Below, piece after piece: positions 1-9,036 of a stretch of DNA of 64,000 nt. The stretch is taken from assembly GCF_003852535.1 (NCBI RefSeq), contig NZ_QAJP01000007.1, forward strand, positions 186,001 through 250,000, given 5' to 3'. The notes beneath the pieces were generated by a model, which saw nothing but the letters and a program-made list of their open reading frames with translations, searched no databases and had not been told where the DNA came from. The DNA is from Herminiimonas sp. KBW02. GTDB lineage: Bacteria; Pseudomonadota; Gammaproteobacteria; Burkholderiales; Burkholderiaceae_D. How positions within the stretch are numbered: position 1 is the stretch's first letter; each line of letters opens with the position of its first letter. The position numbers were made by a program, and so were the translations under genes.

Positions 1-510
1 ATCACGGCATCGACAGTCATGAACTCGTTCTACATTCCTGCACTGGCTGGCCAGATCTACGCGATGCCAGGCATGGAAACCCAACTGAACGCGGTTATTA
101 ATAAGCCAGGTACGTTTGACGGCTTCTCGGCTAACTTCAGCGGTCCGGGTTTCTCGCACATGCGCTTTAAGTATCACGGCATGGATGTGGCTGACTTTGA
201 TCAATGGGTAAAAGACGCGAAGAAAAACGGCCAGACTCTGGATCGTGCGGTCTACACCGAACTCGAACAGCCTAGCGAACGTGAGCCGGTGCGTCACTTC
301 GGTAAAGTTGCGCCGGATCTGTATCACGCTGTCCTGAATCGTTGCGTTGCTGAAGGTACCGTCTGCATGAACAAAATCATGCACGACGATATGAACCGCA
401 TGAAGGTTCAGGCGGCAGCGAAGAATTTCCTCCGAGACGACAAAACAGCCCTTGCTGAAATCGACGCAGCGGTATGTACTCCGTCCACCAATTTATTGAA
501 GAGTAACTAA
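1..510 (+). CDS. cyoA: Cytochrome bo3 ubiquinol oxidase subunit II, C-terminal part (partial at window start)
   Basis: Open from base 1, so the gene begins before the window; about 169 C-terminal residues are visible. The protein is the periplasmic cupredoxin-like domain of subunit II of the proton-pumping quinol oxidase. Recognisable family stretches are [20 protein letters not shown], the EPGTFDG-type segment (here KPGTFDG) and [11 protein letters not shown]. The CuA-binding cysteines and histidines of cytochrome c oxidases are absent from this part, as expected for a quinol oxidase. It ends in TAATG, so its stop codon overlaps the cyoB start by one base and the two are translationally coupled. 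The tail is shorter and less acidic than that of E. coli CyoA. Confidence 0.95.
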   Translation: MTASTVMNSFYIPALAGQIYAMPGMETQLNAVINKPGTFDGFSANFSGPGFSHMRFKYHGMDVADFDQWVKDAKKNGQTLDRAVYTELEQPSEREPVRHFGKVAPDLYHAVLNRCVAEGTVCMNKIMHDDMNRMKVQAAAKNFLRDDKTALAEIDAAVCTPSTNLLKSN

Positions 511-2513
511 TGCAAGACCATACTGATCTGACGAAGCTTATCTTCGGCCGTCTGAGCTGGGACGCGATTCCGTTTCACGATCCTATCCTGCTGGGAACCT
601 TTGCGATGGTGGTTCTTGGCGGCATCGCTGTGCTGGGCGGACTTACCTACTTCCGTCTGTGGGGTACTTTGTGGCGTGACTGGATCACCAGTATCGATCA
701 CAAGAAAATCGGCATCATGTACATGATCCTCGGTTTGATCATGCTGATGCGCGGCTTTGCCGATGCATTGATGATGCGCGCCCAGCAAGCGATTGCTTTC
801 GGCGACAATCCAGGTTTCCTGCCACCACATCACTACGACCAGATTTTCACCGCGCACGGCGTGATCATGATTTTCTTCGTGGCGATGCCATTGGTTACCG
901 GCCTGATGAACTACGTCGTGCCGCTGCAAATCGGTGCGCGTGACGTTGCTTTCCCGTTCCTGAATAACTTCAGCTTCTGGATGACCACCTTCGGTGCTGT
1001 CCTGGTGATGGCTTCGTTGTTCGTTGGTGAATTCGCAAAAACCGGCTGGCTGGCATATCCGCCGCTGTCGGGTATTTTGGCGAGTCCGGATGTCGGGGTT
1101 GATTACTACATCTGGTCATTACAGATTGCCGGTGTCGGCACGCTGCTGTCAGGTGTCAACCTGATCGTCACCATCGTCAAGATGCGTGCGCCTGGCATGG
1201 ACATGATGAAGATGCCAGTGTTCAGCTGGACCGCTTTGTGTACCAACGTTCTGATCGTTGCTGCGTTCCCAGTACTGACCGCAGTACTGGCGATGTTGTC
1301 GCTGGATCGTATCTTTGGCACCAACTTCTTCACGAACGATCTGGGCGGCAACGCGATGATGTATGTCAACCTGATCTGGATCTGGGGACATCCTGAAGTC
1401 TACATTCTGATCCTGCCATTGTTTGGCGTGTTCTCGGAAGTGGTATCGACCTTCTCGGCCAAGCGTCTGTTCGGTTACACCTCGATGGTGTACGCGACCG
1501 TGGTTATTACCATCCTGTCTTACCTGGTGTGGCTGCATCACTTCTTCACCATGGGTTCAGGGGCCAGCGTCAACTCGTTCTTCGGTATCACCACGATGAT
1601 TATCTCGATCCCTACCGGCGCGAAGATTTTCAACTGGTTGTTCACGATGTATCGCGGTCGTATCCGTTTCGAACTGCCTATGATGTGGACCATCGGCTTC
1701 ATGATCACTTTCGTGATTGGCGGTATGACCGGCGTCTTGCTGGCAGTACCACCAGCTGACTTCGTATTGCATAACAGCCTGTTCCTGATCGCTCACTTCC
1801 ATAACGTGATTATCGGTGGTGTGTTGTTCGGCCTGTTTGCAGGTATCAACTACTGGTTCCCGAAAGCATTCGGCTACAAGCTGGACGTGTTCTGGGGTAA
1901 ATGCTCGTTCTGGTTCTGGATCGTCGGTTTCTGGATGGCCTTCATGCCGTTGTACGTACTCGGCCTGATGGGTGTCACCCGTCGTATGAGCCAGTTCCAG
2001 GATCCTTCGCTGCAAATCTGGTTCCAGGTTGCTGCGTTCGGTGCGGTTCTGATCGCGCTCGGTATCGGTTCGATGCTGATCCAGTTCTACGTCAGCTTCC
2101 GTCGTCGTCATGAATTGCGCGATGTGACTGGTGATCCATGGGATGGCCGTACGCTGGAATGGTCGACTTCGTCGCCACCACCAGACTACAACTTCGCGTT
2201 CACACCTAAGGTCTACGATAACGATACCTGGGCTGACATGAAGAAGAATGGTTACAAGCGTCCGCTGACAGGCTTCACCGCTATCCATATGCCGAAAAAC
2301 ACTGGCGCCGGCTTCATCATTTCGGCGATCAGCGCGGCGATTGGTTTCTGCCTGATCTGGCAAATGTGGTTGCTGGCAAGCGTGACCTTTGTGGTCCTGC
2401 TGGCAGCGATCATCATCCATACCTTTAATTACAAACGCGATTTTTATATCCCGGCGGAAGAAGTAGCCCGTACCGAAAATCTTCGCACTCGCTTGTTGGA
2501 AAGCCATGTCTGA
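510..2513 (+). CDS. cyoB: Cytochrome bo3 ubiquinol oxidase subunit I
   Basis: Catalytic subunit, 667 residues, close to the E. coli length. It oxidises ubiquinol, reduces oxygen to water and pumps protons across the inner membrane. All metal ligands can be placed: H116 and H431 for the low-spin haem, H429 for haem o3, and H294, H343 and H344 for CuB. H294 and Y298 lie in WGHPEVY, the His-Tyr cross-link motif. Many hydrophobic segments fit the roughly 15-helix topology. It starts inside the cyoA stop and overlaps cyoC by 8 bases. No missing residues or frame problems were seen. Confidence 0.98.
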   Translation: MQDHTDLTKLIFGRLSWDAIPFHDPILLGTFAMVVLGGIAVLGGLTYFRLWGTLWRDWITSIDHKKIGIMYMILGLIMLMRGFADALMMRAQQAIAFGDNPGFLPPHHYDQIFTAHGVIMIFFVAMPLVTGLMNYVVPLQIGARDVAFPFLNNFSFWMTTFGAVLVMASLFVGEFAKTGWLAYPPLSGILASPDVGVDYYIWSLQIAGVGTLLSGVNLIVTIVKMRAPGMDMMKMPVFSWTALCTNVLIVAAFPVLTAVLAMLSLDRIFGTNFFTNDLGGNAMMYVNLIWIWGHPEVYILILPLFGVFSEVVSTFSAKRLFGYTSMVYATVVITILSYLVWLHHFFTMGSGASVNSFFGITTMIISIPTGAKIFNWLFTMYRGRIRFELPMMWTIGFMITFVIGGMTGVLLAVPPADFVLHNSLFLIAHFHNVIIGGVLFGLFAGINYWFPKAFGYKLDVFWGKCSFWFWIVGFWMAFMPLYVLGLMGVTRRMSQFQDPSLQIWFQVAAFGAVLIALGIGSMLIQFYVSFRRRHELRDVTGDPWDGRTLEWSTSSPPPDYNFAFTPKVYDNDTWADMKKNGYKRPLTGFTAIHMPKNTGAGFIISAISAAIGFCLIWQMWLLASVTFVVLLAAIIIHTFNYKRDFYIPAEEVARTENLRTRLLESHV

Positions 2514-3138
2514 AATTACCGCAAATTCCAGCGCCATGAGCGCTGACCCAAGCGCGCGTTATTACGTGCAAGAGCATCATCCGGAAAACGGCACCTTGCT
2601 GGGTTTCTGGTTGTACCTGATGAGCGACTGCCTGATTTTCGCGTGTCTGTTCGCAACCTACGCAGTATTGGGTCGCAACTACGCAGGCGGTCCTACCGGT
2701 GCTGACCTGTTTGATCTGCCACTGGTAGCGATGAATACGGCGTTCCTGCTGTTGTCGTCGATTACCTACGGCTTCGCCATGCTGGAAGCGCAACGTAAGC
2801 GCTTGAAAGCCACCATGATCTGGCTGGCCGTCACCGGTTTGCTCGGTGCAGCCTTCCTGGCACTTGAACTGTATGAGTTCAGCCACCTGCTGCATGAAGG
2901 TGCAGGCCCGCAACGCAGTGGCTTCCTGACTGCCTTCTTTGCCCTGGTTGCTACCCACGGTCTGCACGTGACCTTCGGTATCGTCTGGCTGGTGACCCTG
3001 ATGTTCCAATTGAAACGTCACGGTTTGATTCCTGAAAACGGTCGTCGCCTGATGTGCCTGTCGATGTTCTGGCACTTCCTGGACGTGATCTGGATCGGTG
3101 TATTTACCTTTGTTTATCTGATGGGAGTGTTGCCATGA
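2506..3138 (+). CDS. cyoC: Cytochrome bo3 ubiquinol oxidase subunit III
   Basis: Membrane protein of 210 residues with five hydrophobic segments, the usual topology of haem-copper oxidase subunit III. Family stretches include [20 protein letters not shown] near residue 35, [10 protein letters not shown] near 165 and [13 protein letters not shown] near the C terminus. Subunit III carries no redox centre and stabilises subunit I. The start overlaps the last 8 bases of cyoB and the stop overlaps the cyoD start (ATGA), so it sits in the middle of a tightly coupled operon. Confidence 0.96.
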   Translation: MSEITANSSAMSADPSARYYVQEHHPENGTLLGFWLYLMSDCLIFACLFATYAVLGRNYAGGPTGADLFDLPLVAMNTAFLLLSSITYGFAMLEAQRKRLKATMIWLAVTGLLGAAFLALELYEFSHLLHEGAGPQRSGFLTAFFALVATHGLHVTFGIVWLVTLMFQLKRHGLIPENGRRLMCLSMFWHFLDVIWIGVFTFVYLMGVLP

Positions 3139-3587
3139 GCGATCATCACGCACACGGCGCGCATGGCGCCGACCACGGCCATGGTCATGGTCACGACGAC
3201 GGTCATGCCCACGGCAGCCTGAAAAGCTACACCATCGGTTTCATCCTGTCGGTCATCCTGACAGCGATTCCGTTCTGGCTGGTCATGGGCAAGGTAATCG
3301 ATAGCTCCAGCACTACAGCATTTGTTATCCTTGGTTTTGCTGCGGTACAAGTTGTCGTGCACATGATTTATTTCCTGCACATGAACACCAAGTCGGAAGG
3401 TGGCTGGTCGATGCTGGGTCTGATCTTCACCATCATGGTCGTCGTGATCATGCTGGCTGGTTCGATCTGGGTCATGTACCACATGAACCACAACATGATG
3501 CCGCACCTAAGCGATCCTACCAATGAGCTGCACACTTCGTCATCCAACGCGATGTCGGGTGCAGCACAACAAATGAATCATCGGTAA
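3135..3587 (+). CDS. cyoD: Cytochrome bo3 ubiquinol oxidase subunit IV, with histidine-rich N terminus
   Basis: 150 residues with three transmembrane segments; segments such as SYTIGFILSVILTAIPFW and QVVVHMIYFLHM identify subunit IV, an assembly factor for the CuB centre. The ATG at 3135 overlaps the cyoC stop and is preferred to an upstream in-frame start inside cyoC. The protein is longer than the roughly 110-residue family norm. About 30 residues precede the first helix and are extremely rich in His with Gly, Asp and Ala (HGHGHGHDDGHAHG). A polar, Met- and His-containing tail of about 30 residues follows the last helix. The His-rich segment could bind metal, which is inference. Confidence 0.93.
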   Translation: MSDHHAHGAHGADHGHGHGHDDGHAHGSLKSYTIGFILSVILTAIPFWLVMGKVIDSSSTTAFVILGFAAVQVVVHMIYFLHMNTKSEGGWSMLGLIFTIMVVVIMLAGSIWVMYHMNHNMMPHLSDPTNELHTSSSNAMSGAAQQMNHR

Positions 3588-4447
3588 TGACTGATCAGTC
3601 TGCACAGACTAGCGGCCCGGTTTCGAAGGAAGCCGGGCCGCTTTCACGTTCGACCACCGTCCTGACGGTGCTGGCCGTGATAGCGCTCATCTTGTTCACT
3701 GGCCTGGTCGCTCTCGGCACCTGGCAGGTCTATCGCCTGCAATGGAAGCTGGCGCTGATCGAGCGTGTTGAACAGCGCGTACATGCTGCCGCGACGCCGG
3801 CGCCGGGACCTGAGTTATGGCCGCAAATCAGTGCTGCCAATGATGAATATCGGCATGTCAGCGTCAGCGGCAATTTCCTGTATGAGCAGTCGGTGAAAGT
3901 ACAGGCGGTGACCGAGCTGGGTGCGGGTTTCTGGGTGTTAACACCGTTGCGTACGGCAGACGGCAACATCTTCCTGATCAATCGCGGTTACATACCGGAA
4001 CGTAGTACGCCGGCAGCAGGCGATCCGCAGCAAGTCGTCAGCGTCAGCGGACTGTTGCGCATCAGCGAGCCGGGCGGTGGTTTCCTGCGTCATAACGATC
4101 CGGCAGGCAATCGCTGGTATTCGCGCGACGTGCAGGCGATCGCTACACAGCACCAGCTGACTCCGGTGGCGCCTTATTTCATCGATGCGGAAGCGGGCAA
4201 GCCAGTACCCGCCAGTTCAGCCGCAGATCCGGCTGTAGCAGAGCCGGTCGGTGGTTTAACCATCATCTCATTTCACAATAACCATCTCGTTTATGCACTT
4301 ACTTGGTATGCTCTTGCCTTGATGGTGGCGGGCGCAGCTTTTTGGCTCAGGCGCGAAGAGCGCAAAGCGCGCGCTACCGGCACCCATGCTGACCGTATAG
4401 ACCGAGAAACCGAAGATGTTGGGAAAAACCGAAGCTCCAGCGAGTAA
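3587..4447 (+). CDS. SURF1-family oxidase assembly protein
   Basis: 286 residues with the SURF1 layout: a cytoplasmic N terminus, one helix at about residues 25-47 leading into a GTWQVYRLQWK motif (family GxWQxxRxxWK), a periplasmic domain, and a second helix at about 233-253. SURF1 proteins help insert haem into subunit I of haem-copper oxidases. It starts on the last base of the cyoD stop (TAATG), so it belongs to the cyo operon. A SURF1 dedicated to a quinol oxidase (Surf1q) is known from Paracoccus. The position usually taken by cyoE (haem O synthase) is occupied by this gene. Confidence 0.9.
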   Translation: MTDQSAQTSGPVSKEAGPLSRSTTVLTVLAVIALILFTGLVALGTWQVYRLQWKLALIERVEQRVHAAATPAPGPELWPQISAANDEYRHVSVSGNFLYEQSVKVQAVTELGAGFWVLTPLRTADGNIFLINRGYIPERSTPAAGDPQQVVSVSGLLRISEPGGGFLRHNDPAGNRWYSRDVQAIATQHQLTPVAPYFIDAEAGKPVPASSAADPAVAEPVGGLTIISFHNNHLVYALTWYALALMVAGAAFWLRREERKARATGTHADRIDRETEDVGKNRSSSE

Positions 4448-5768
4448 GGACGCCGTCAAAGAGCGGGATCGCTGGGCAACCACGGATAGCGAAAACTCCG
4501 TAGGCCACAAGAATATGCAGCAGTTGATCCAGCTGCGCTGGATCGCTGTCGTTGGACAAATTACAACGATAGCTGTGGTCACTCTGGGCCTGGGTATTGA
4601 GCTGCCGGTACGGCATATGCTGGAAGTGCTGGTTTGCCTGGTTGCTTTCAATATTGCCAGTCACCTGCGCTGGCACGAACGTCCCAGGGTTTCCAATAGC
4701 GAGTTATTCCTGGCATTGCTGGTTGACGTCGCTATTCTGACTGCACAGCTCTACCTCAGCGGCGGCACCACCAATCCTTTTATCTTCCTGTACCTGTTGC
4801 AGGTCATCCTCAGCGCCGTATTGCTGGAAGCGTGGTCGACCTGGCTCATCGTGGCAATCACCAGTGCCTGCCTGGTTGCCTTGTCGATACTCTCCAGCCC
4901 GCTGACGCTGCCTTACGATCACGAATATCTTGTCTTCAGCATGTATGTGCAAGGCGTGCTGATATGTTTTTCGCTGAACGCCATCCTGCTGGCTTTCTTT
5001 ATTACGCGGATTAAGCGCAATCTGCGCGTAGGGGCGACGCAATTGGCTGACTTGCGCAAGCGTGCAACCGAAGAAGAAAACATAGTGCGCATGGGTTTGC
5101 TGGCTTCCGGTGCCGCACATGAACTGGGTACGCCACTGGCAACGCTGTCGGTGATTCTGGGTGACTGGCGTCGTATGCCCGAGTTCACGAATAATCCTGA
5201 GCTGCAGGATGAAATCGTCGAGATGGAAACGCAGCTGAAACGCTGCAAGTCCATCGTCAGCAGCATCCTGCTGTCGGCAGGGGAAGCGCGCGGTGAATCG
5301 TCGGTGAAAACCACGCTCAATACTTTCCTCGATGATCTGGCGGCAGAGTGGCGCAGCAGCCGTGCGATTACCCACTTTGAATATAAGAACCGCATAGAAC
5401 AGGACATACCTGTGGTATTCGATTCGGTGTTGAAACAAATGATCTGCAATGTATTGGATAATGCGGTCGAAGCGTCGCCGCATTGGGTTCGGCTGGAAGT
5501 ATCAAGTAAGGAAGATGTGCTGACCTTGCTGATTACCGATGCAGGCCCTGGTTTCGCACCGGGTATGTTGTCGCAGATAGGCAAGCCTTATCAATCGACC
5601 AAAGGACGTCCGGGCAGCGGCCTGGGTTTGTTCCTGGTCGTGAATGTTGCACGCAAACTGGGTGGCACCGTCGCCGCCCGTAACCGTAAAGAGGGAGGCG
5701 CAGTCGTTGAGCTGACCTTGCCGCTCTCTGCTATCAGTCTCGACGAGGATGATGAACATGTCGGCTGA
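4416..5768 (+). CDS. regB: RegB/PrrB-type redox-sensing histidine kinase
   Basis: Membrane kinase of 450 residues. The N-terminal half has about six hydrophobic segments (residues 40-200). Between helices, residues 116-122 read GGTTNPF, matching the GGxxNPF quinone-binding heptad of RegB. The phosphoacceptor is H235 in AAHELGTPLATL, the RegB-type H-box. C277 in LKRCKSI is at the position expected for the redox-active cysteine of RegB. N and G boxes (NVLDNAVEA, GPGFAPGM, GSGLGLFLV) complete the ATPase domain. It overlaps the SURF1 gene by 32 bases; an internal ATG at residue 34 is an alternative start. Its place after the cyo genes suggests it senses quinone redox state and adjusts oxidase expression, which is inference. 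Confidence 0.92.
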   Translation: MLGKTEAPASKDAVKERDRWATTDSENSVGHKNMQQLIQLRWIAVVGQITTIAVVTLGLGIELPVRHMLEVLVCLVAFNIASHLRWHERPRVSNSELFLALLVDVAILTAQLYLSGGTTNPFIFLYLLQVILSAVLLEAWSTWLIVAITSACLVALSILSSPLTLPYDHEYLVFSMYVQGVLICFSLNAILLAFFITRIKRNLRVGATQLADLRKRATEEENIVRMGLLASGAAHELGTPLATLSVILGDWRRMPEFTNNPELQDEIVEMETQLKRCKSIVSSILLSAGEARGESSVKTTLNTFLDDLAAEWRSSRAITHFEYKNRIEQDIPVVFDSVLKQMICNVLDNAVEASPHWVRLEVSSKEDVLTLLITDAGPGFAPGMLSQIGKPYQSTKGRPGSGLGLFLVVNVARKLGGTVAARNRKEGGAVVELTLPLSAISLDEDDEHVG

Positions 5769-6297
5769 TAACCGCTTATTGCTGATTATTGAAGATGACG
5801 CGGCGTTTGCCCGCACGCTGGGTCGTTCCTTCGAACGACGCGGCTACACGGTGCTACTCGCTGCCAACCTGGAAGCAGCGAGCGCCTTCTTGCGCGAGCA
5901 CAATCCCGGTTACGCAGTAGTCGATCTCAAGCTGGAGGGAAATACTTCCGGCCTCGCGTGCGTACAGATGCTGCACAAGCATGACCCGACGATGCTGATC
6001 GTAGTACTGACCGGTTTTGCCAGCCTCAATACCGCAGTGGAAGCGATCAAGCTGGGTGCCTGCCAGTACCTCGCCAAACCATCGAATACCGATGACATCG
6101 AAGCGGCCTTCGGTCATGTAGCAGGTGTGGTCGAGATCGAAGTAAGTAATCGTTCGACTTCGATCAAGACGCTGGAGTGGGAGCGCATACATGAAGTGCT
6201 GGTGGAAACCGATTTCAATATCTCTGAAGCGGCACGCAGGCTGGGCATGCACCGACGTACGCTGGCACGCAAGCTGGAAAAGCAGCGTATCAAATAG
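5758..6297 (+). CDS. regA: RegA/ActR/PrrA-type response regulator
   Basis: About 180 residues: a receiver domain, then a short Fis-type helix-turn-helix. Receiver residues visible are the acidic pair in IIEDDAAF, the phosphoacceptor Asp in VVDLKLEG, Thr in VVLTGFAS and Lys in YLAKPS. The C-terminal helix-turn-helix AARRLGMHRRTLARKL is the near-invariant RegA/PrrA signature. ATGs at 5749, 5752 and 5758 are all in frame; the GAGGA at 5744-5748 is best spaced for 5758. It overlaps the end of regB and is its expected partner. No operator site could be identified by eye. Confidence 0.93.
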   Translation: MSADNRLLLIIEDDAAFARTLGRSFERRGYTVLLAANLEAASAFLREHNPGYAVVDLKLEGNTSGLACVQMLHKHDPTMLIVVLTGFASLNTAVEAIKLGACQYLAKPSNTDDIEAAFGHVAGVVEIEVSNRSTSIKTLEWERIHEVLVETDFNISEAARRLGMHRRTLARKLEKQRIK

Positions 6298-6399
6298 TTG
6301 CTTCCTATCGCCCTCGTATGTACACAGCGAGGACTTGTCTGTATGACAGCTTATTTGCAGGCGCTGACATGCTTTGCGGATTTCCTTTAAGCTTCTGCT

Positions 6400-7629
6400 A
6401 TGTCATCGCCAGATTCTCCTATTCCCGCCGCAGTTTCCGCTGTTCCGCCCAAATATTTAAATACCTCCGCCTTGCTCCTGATGGCACTGGCTTCGGGCCT
6501 GTGCGCAGGCGGCAATTATTTCAATCAACCTTTATTGCGTTCGATCGCGCTCAGTTTTGACGTCAGTGAAACAACGGCAGCGTTGACGGTAACGATGGCG
6601 CAGGTATCGTATGCATTGGGCTTGTTGTTACTGGTGCCGCTGGGCGATAAGCTGGAACGGCGTGGCCTGGCGGTCACGCTGATGTTGCTGGCGGCGACCG
6701 GGCAATTCATCAGCGGCTTTTCTTTCAGTATCGCGATGCTGTTTGTCGGCATCATCATGTCGGGTTTGTTTTCGGTCGCTGCGCAAATCATGGTGCCGAT
6801 GGCGGCGACCTTGTCTGATCCGGGGCGCAGTGGTCGTGCGGTCGGGCTGGTGATGAGTGGTTTGCTGATCGGTATCCTGACGGCACGCAGCCTGGCTGGT
6901 TTGTTGTCGGAGCTGGGTGGCTGGACCACGGTGTATCGGGTTGCAGGTGTCGTCATGTTGCTGGTGGCACTGGCCTTGTGGCATTTGTTGCCGCCTTCAC
7001 GTAATCCGGCACGCGTGAGTTATCTGCAAGTCCTGCGTTCGATGACGACCCTGATAGGACGTTATCCGCGTTTGCGCAGTCGCTCGTTAATGGGCGCTTT
7101 AACTTTCGCTTCGGTGAGTGTGCTGTTCTCCACCATGGCTTTGTTATTGTCGGGGCCGAACCACGGTTTGAGCGACGCTGGCATCGGTTTGGTGGGGCTG
7201 GTCGGCATTGCCGGTGCCTTGATGGCGAGCGTGGCCGGACGTCTGGCAGACAAAGGCTTTGGTGTGACGACCAGTATCACTTGCCTGTTGTTGCTCTTGC
7301 TGGCCTGGGTTTGTTTCTGGCTGGGCAGCACCAGCCTGATGTGGTTCCTGGTCGGTATGCTGGTGATCGATCTGGCGCTGCAAGGTTTGCACATTACGAA
7401 TCAGAGTGTGGTGCTGCAACTGGAACCGCAAGCACGTTCACGCCTGAATGCAGTGTATATGACGAGTTATTTTATCGGCGCAGCTTCCGGTTCCGCGCTG
7501 GGTTCATTGGCATGGCGTCTGGGGGGCTGGCATGCGATCTGTATAGCCGGTGTCTTGCTGACTCTGCTGGCCGGTGTAGTGTTCTTGTATGACCGCAAAC
7601 TGGCACGCGCAGAATTAAAAGCAACATGA
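6400..7629 (+). CDS. Major facilitator superfamily transporter (sugar-efflux/YgaY-like)
   Basis: 409 residues with about twelve hydrophobic segments and the MFS loop 2-3 motif GDKLERRGLA near residue 85. The N-terminal stretch GGNYFNQPLL resembles the NYYNQPLL segment of proton-driven efflux permeases such as YgaY. Substrate cannot be read from sequence. It ends in ATGA overlapping the next gene, an acetyltransferase, so the two are probably cotranscribed. The 102 bases between regA and this gene show no strong terminator. Confidence 0.85.
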   Translation: MSSPDSPIPAAVSAVPPKYLNTSALLLMALASGLCAGGNYFNQPLLRSIALSFDVSETTAALTVTMAQVSYALGLLLLVPLGDKLERRGLAVTLMLLAATGQFISGFSFSIAMLFVGIIMSGLFSVAAQIMVPMAATLSDPGRSGRAVGLVMSGLLIGILTARSLAGLLSELGGWTTVYRVAGVVMLLVALALWHLLPPSRNPARVSYLQVLRSMTTLIGRYPRLRSRSLMGALTFASVSVLFSTMALLLSGPNHGLSDAGIGLVGLVGIAGALMASVAGRLADKGFGVTTSITCLLLLLLAWVCFWLGSTSLMWFLVGMLVIDLALQGLHITNQSVVLQLEPQARSRLNAVYMTSYFIGAASGSALGSLAWRLGGWHAICIAGVLLTLLAGVVFLYDRKLARAELKAT

Positions 7630-8090
7630 GTACTTATCCAGACCAACATCTGTCCACCGTCGAAGTCGGCGAGTTCGCATTGCTGACAGAGATCTGGGAA
7701 CAGTCAGTACGCGCGACGCACGACTTCCTGAGCGAAGCAGATATTCAGGATCTCAAACCGAAAGTATTGAACGACTATTTACCGCTGATGGCTTTGCGTG
7801 CGTATCGTGATGACGATGGAAATCTGCAGGGATTCATAGGCGCATTGAATGGCAAGATAGAGATGCTGTTCATCGCACCCGATAGTCGCGGTCGCGGCAT
7901 AGGCAAGGCGCTGGTGCGCTATGCAGTCGACATCATGGGCGCGCATGCGCTCGATGTGAATGAACAAAACCCGCAAGCGCTGGGTTTTTATCAGCGCATG
8001 GGGTTTCAGGTGACAGGGCGTTCGGCGGCAGACGGGCAGGGCCATCCTTTTCCCTTGTTGCATATGACCTTAGCGACTGCCCCCGCTTAA
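7626..8090 (+). CDS. GNAT-family N-acetyltransferase, YjaB-like
   Basis: 154 residues forming one GNAT domain. The acetyl-CoA binding loop is DSRGRGIGKAL near residue 80 (family RxxGxG/A). The segments SVRATHDFL near the start, LDVNEQNPQALGFYQRMGF and VTGRSAADGQGHPFPLLHM follow the E. coli YjaB pattern. Substrate is unknown. It overlaps the preceding MFS gene by four bases (ATGA), so its substrate may relate to the exported compound; that is speculation. Confidence 0.86.
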   Translation: MSTYPDQHLSTVEVGEFALLTEIWEQSVRATHDFLSEADIQDLKPKVLNDYLPLMALRAYRDDDGNLQGFIGALNGKIEMLFIAPDSRGRGIGKALVRYAVDIMGAHALDVNEQNPQALGFYQRMGFQVTGRSAADGQGHPFPLLHMTLATAPA

Positions 8091-8100
8091 ACTTTCCTGC

Positions 8101-9036
8101 TCAATACGTTGCTGCCCAGATACCGGTACGTGCGGTAGTCGGTGCTATCTCGCGCAAGCTCCAGCGCAACGGGATTGCATGTGCCTGCCACCAGCCACCA
8201 GTGATGTGGAAGCGCCACAGGCGTTCCGCACCAGTCAATGCCGCCGCTTCTTTCGATTGCCACAGGACTTCGGTTCTGCCTTGCAGATGCAATAAGCTAC
8301 CGCTGGCGTAGTCTATGAAGAGCAGGGCGGCGCGCGGTTCCAGCAACATATTGCCGAGCGTATTGAAATACTTGTTGCCGTTGAAGTCCGGTATCGTCAG
8401 CGTGTTGCCATCAATACGGATGAAGCCCGGCATGCCACCTCGGTGCGAGATATCCGGCCCGCCCATATTCGTTTCATGCGCGCCTGAAGTGGTCGCCACA
8501 AAAAGACTATCTGCGTGATGGATCAGCTCGCGTGCAGCTGCGTCCAGTTCGGTAAAACTTTGCGCAGGCAGTGCAATCTCGCCCGACGGCGCGGTTTGTA
8601 CATCACGCAGTTGTATATATCGCGGGCAGTTGCCGAACGATTGCGTCACGCTGATATGCACGCCATTGTCGCCCGCGTCCTGAATCACGCCGTTCGCGCG
8701 GTTGCGTCTGCGCGTGTTGAAGTCTATGCCGAGCATACCTACTTGCTGACCAGTGACAAATTGCTCCTTGCTGATGCCGGGCCAATGCGCATCTGCCGCG
8801 ATGTGCAAGTGCATGGGATCCGGTGACGAGACGAAGCCTGCCGCGCCGGTCACGATGGTGGCGACCGGCCAGCCGCTGTCGTCAGTCGTGGCGAGCATCA
8901 GATAAGGCAGCAATGGGAAGAATAGCCGGTGCTGTTCCGGCATGAAGTTACGGATGGCAGCAGCAGGCGTACCGCTGCCTGCCAATGCATGCGCTTGCAC
9001 TTCTCCAGTATGAAAGAGCTCCGGCTGGATGTTCAT
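8101..9036 (-). CDS. Pyridoxamine 5'-phosphate oxidase-family FMN-binding protein
   Basis: About 311 residues starting at the ATG at 9036, which overlaps the stop of the upstream GST gene (ATGA); a longer frame to 9174 lies inside the GST gene and is rejected. The split-barrel flavin-binding family is suggested by FFPLLPYLMLATTDDSGWPVATIVTG, summarised here by its LATTDDSGWP core, and by the second half with NYFNTLGNMLLEPRAALLF-type segments (GNMLLEPRAALL). Members of this subgroup are often annotated as flavin-nucleotide-binding proteins; the true substrate is not known. It shares an operon with a glutathione S-transferase and is divergent from a LysR regulator, suggesting a small detoxification module. 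Confidence 0.8.
   Translation of the reverse strand: MNIQPELFHTGEVQAHALAGSGTPAAAIRNFMPEQHRLFFPLLPYLMLATTDDSGWPVATIVTGAAGFVSSPDPMHLHIAADAHWPGISKEQFVTGQQVGMLGIDFNTRRRNRANGVIQDAGDNGVHISVTQSFGNCPRYIQLRDVQTAPSGEIALPAQSFTELDAAARELIHHADSLFVATTSGAHETNMGGPDISHRGGMPGFIRIDGNTLTIPDFNGNKYFNTLGNMLLEPRAALLFIDYASGSLLHLQGRTEVLWQSKEAAALTGAERLWRFHITGGWWQAHAIPLRWSLREIAPTTARTGIWAATY

Noticed and set aside
1557-2537. 326-residue open frame opposite cyoB and similar long minus-strand frames across the cyo genes
   Set aside because: They are antisense shadows of strongly recognised proteins, with His/Gln/Asp-rich, low-complexity products, and no Shine-Dalgarno.
3135-3230. His-codon-rich start of cyoD considered as a DNA repeat or CRISPR-like array
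   Set aside because: The repetition is due to alternating His/Gly/Asp codons in a coding frame; there are no regular spacers.
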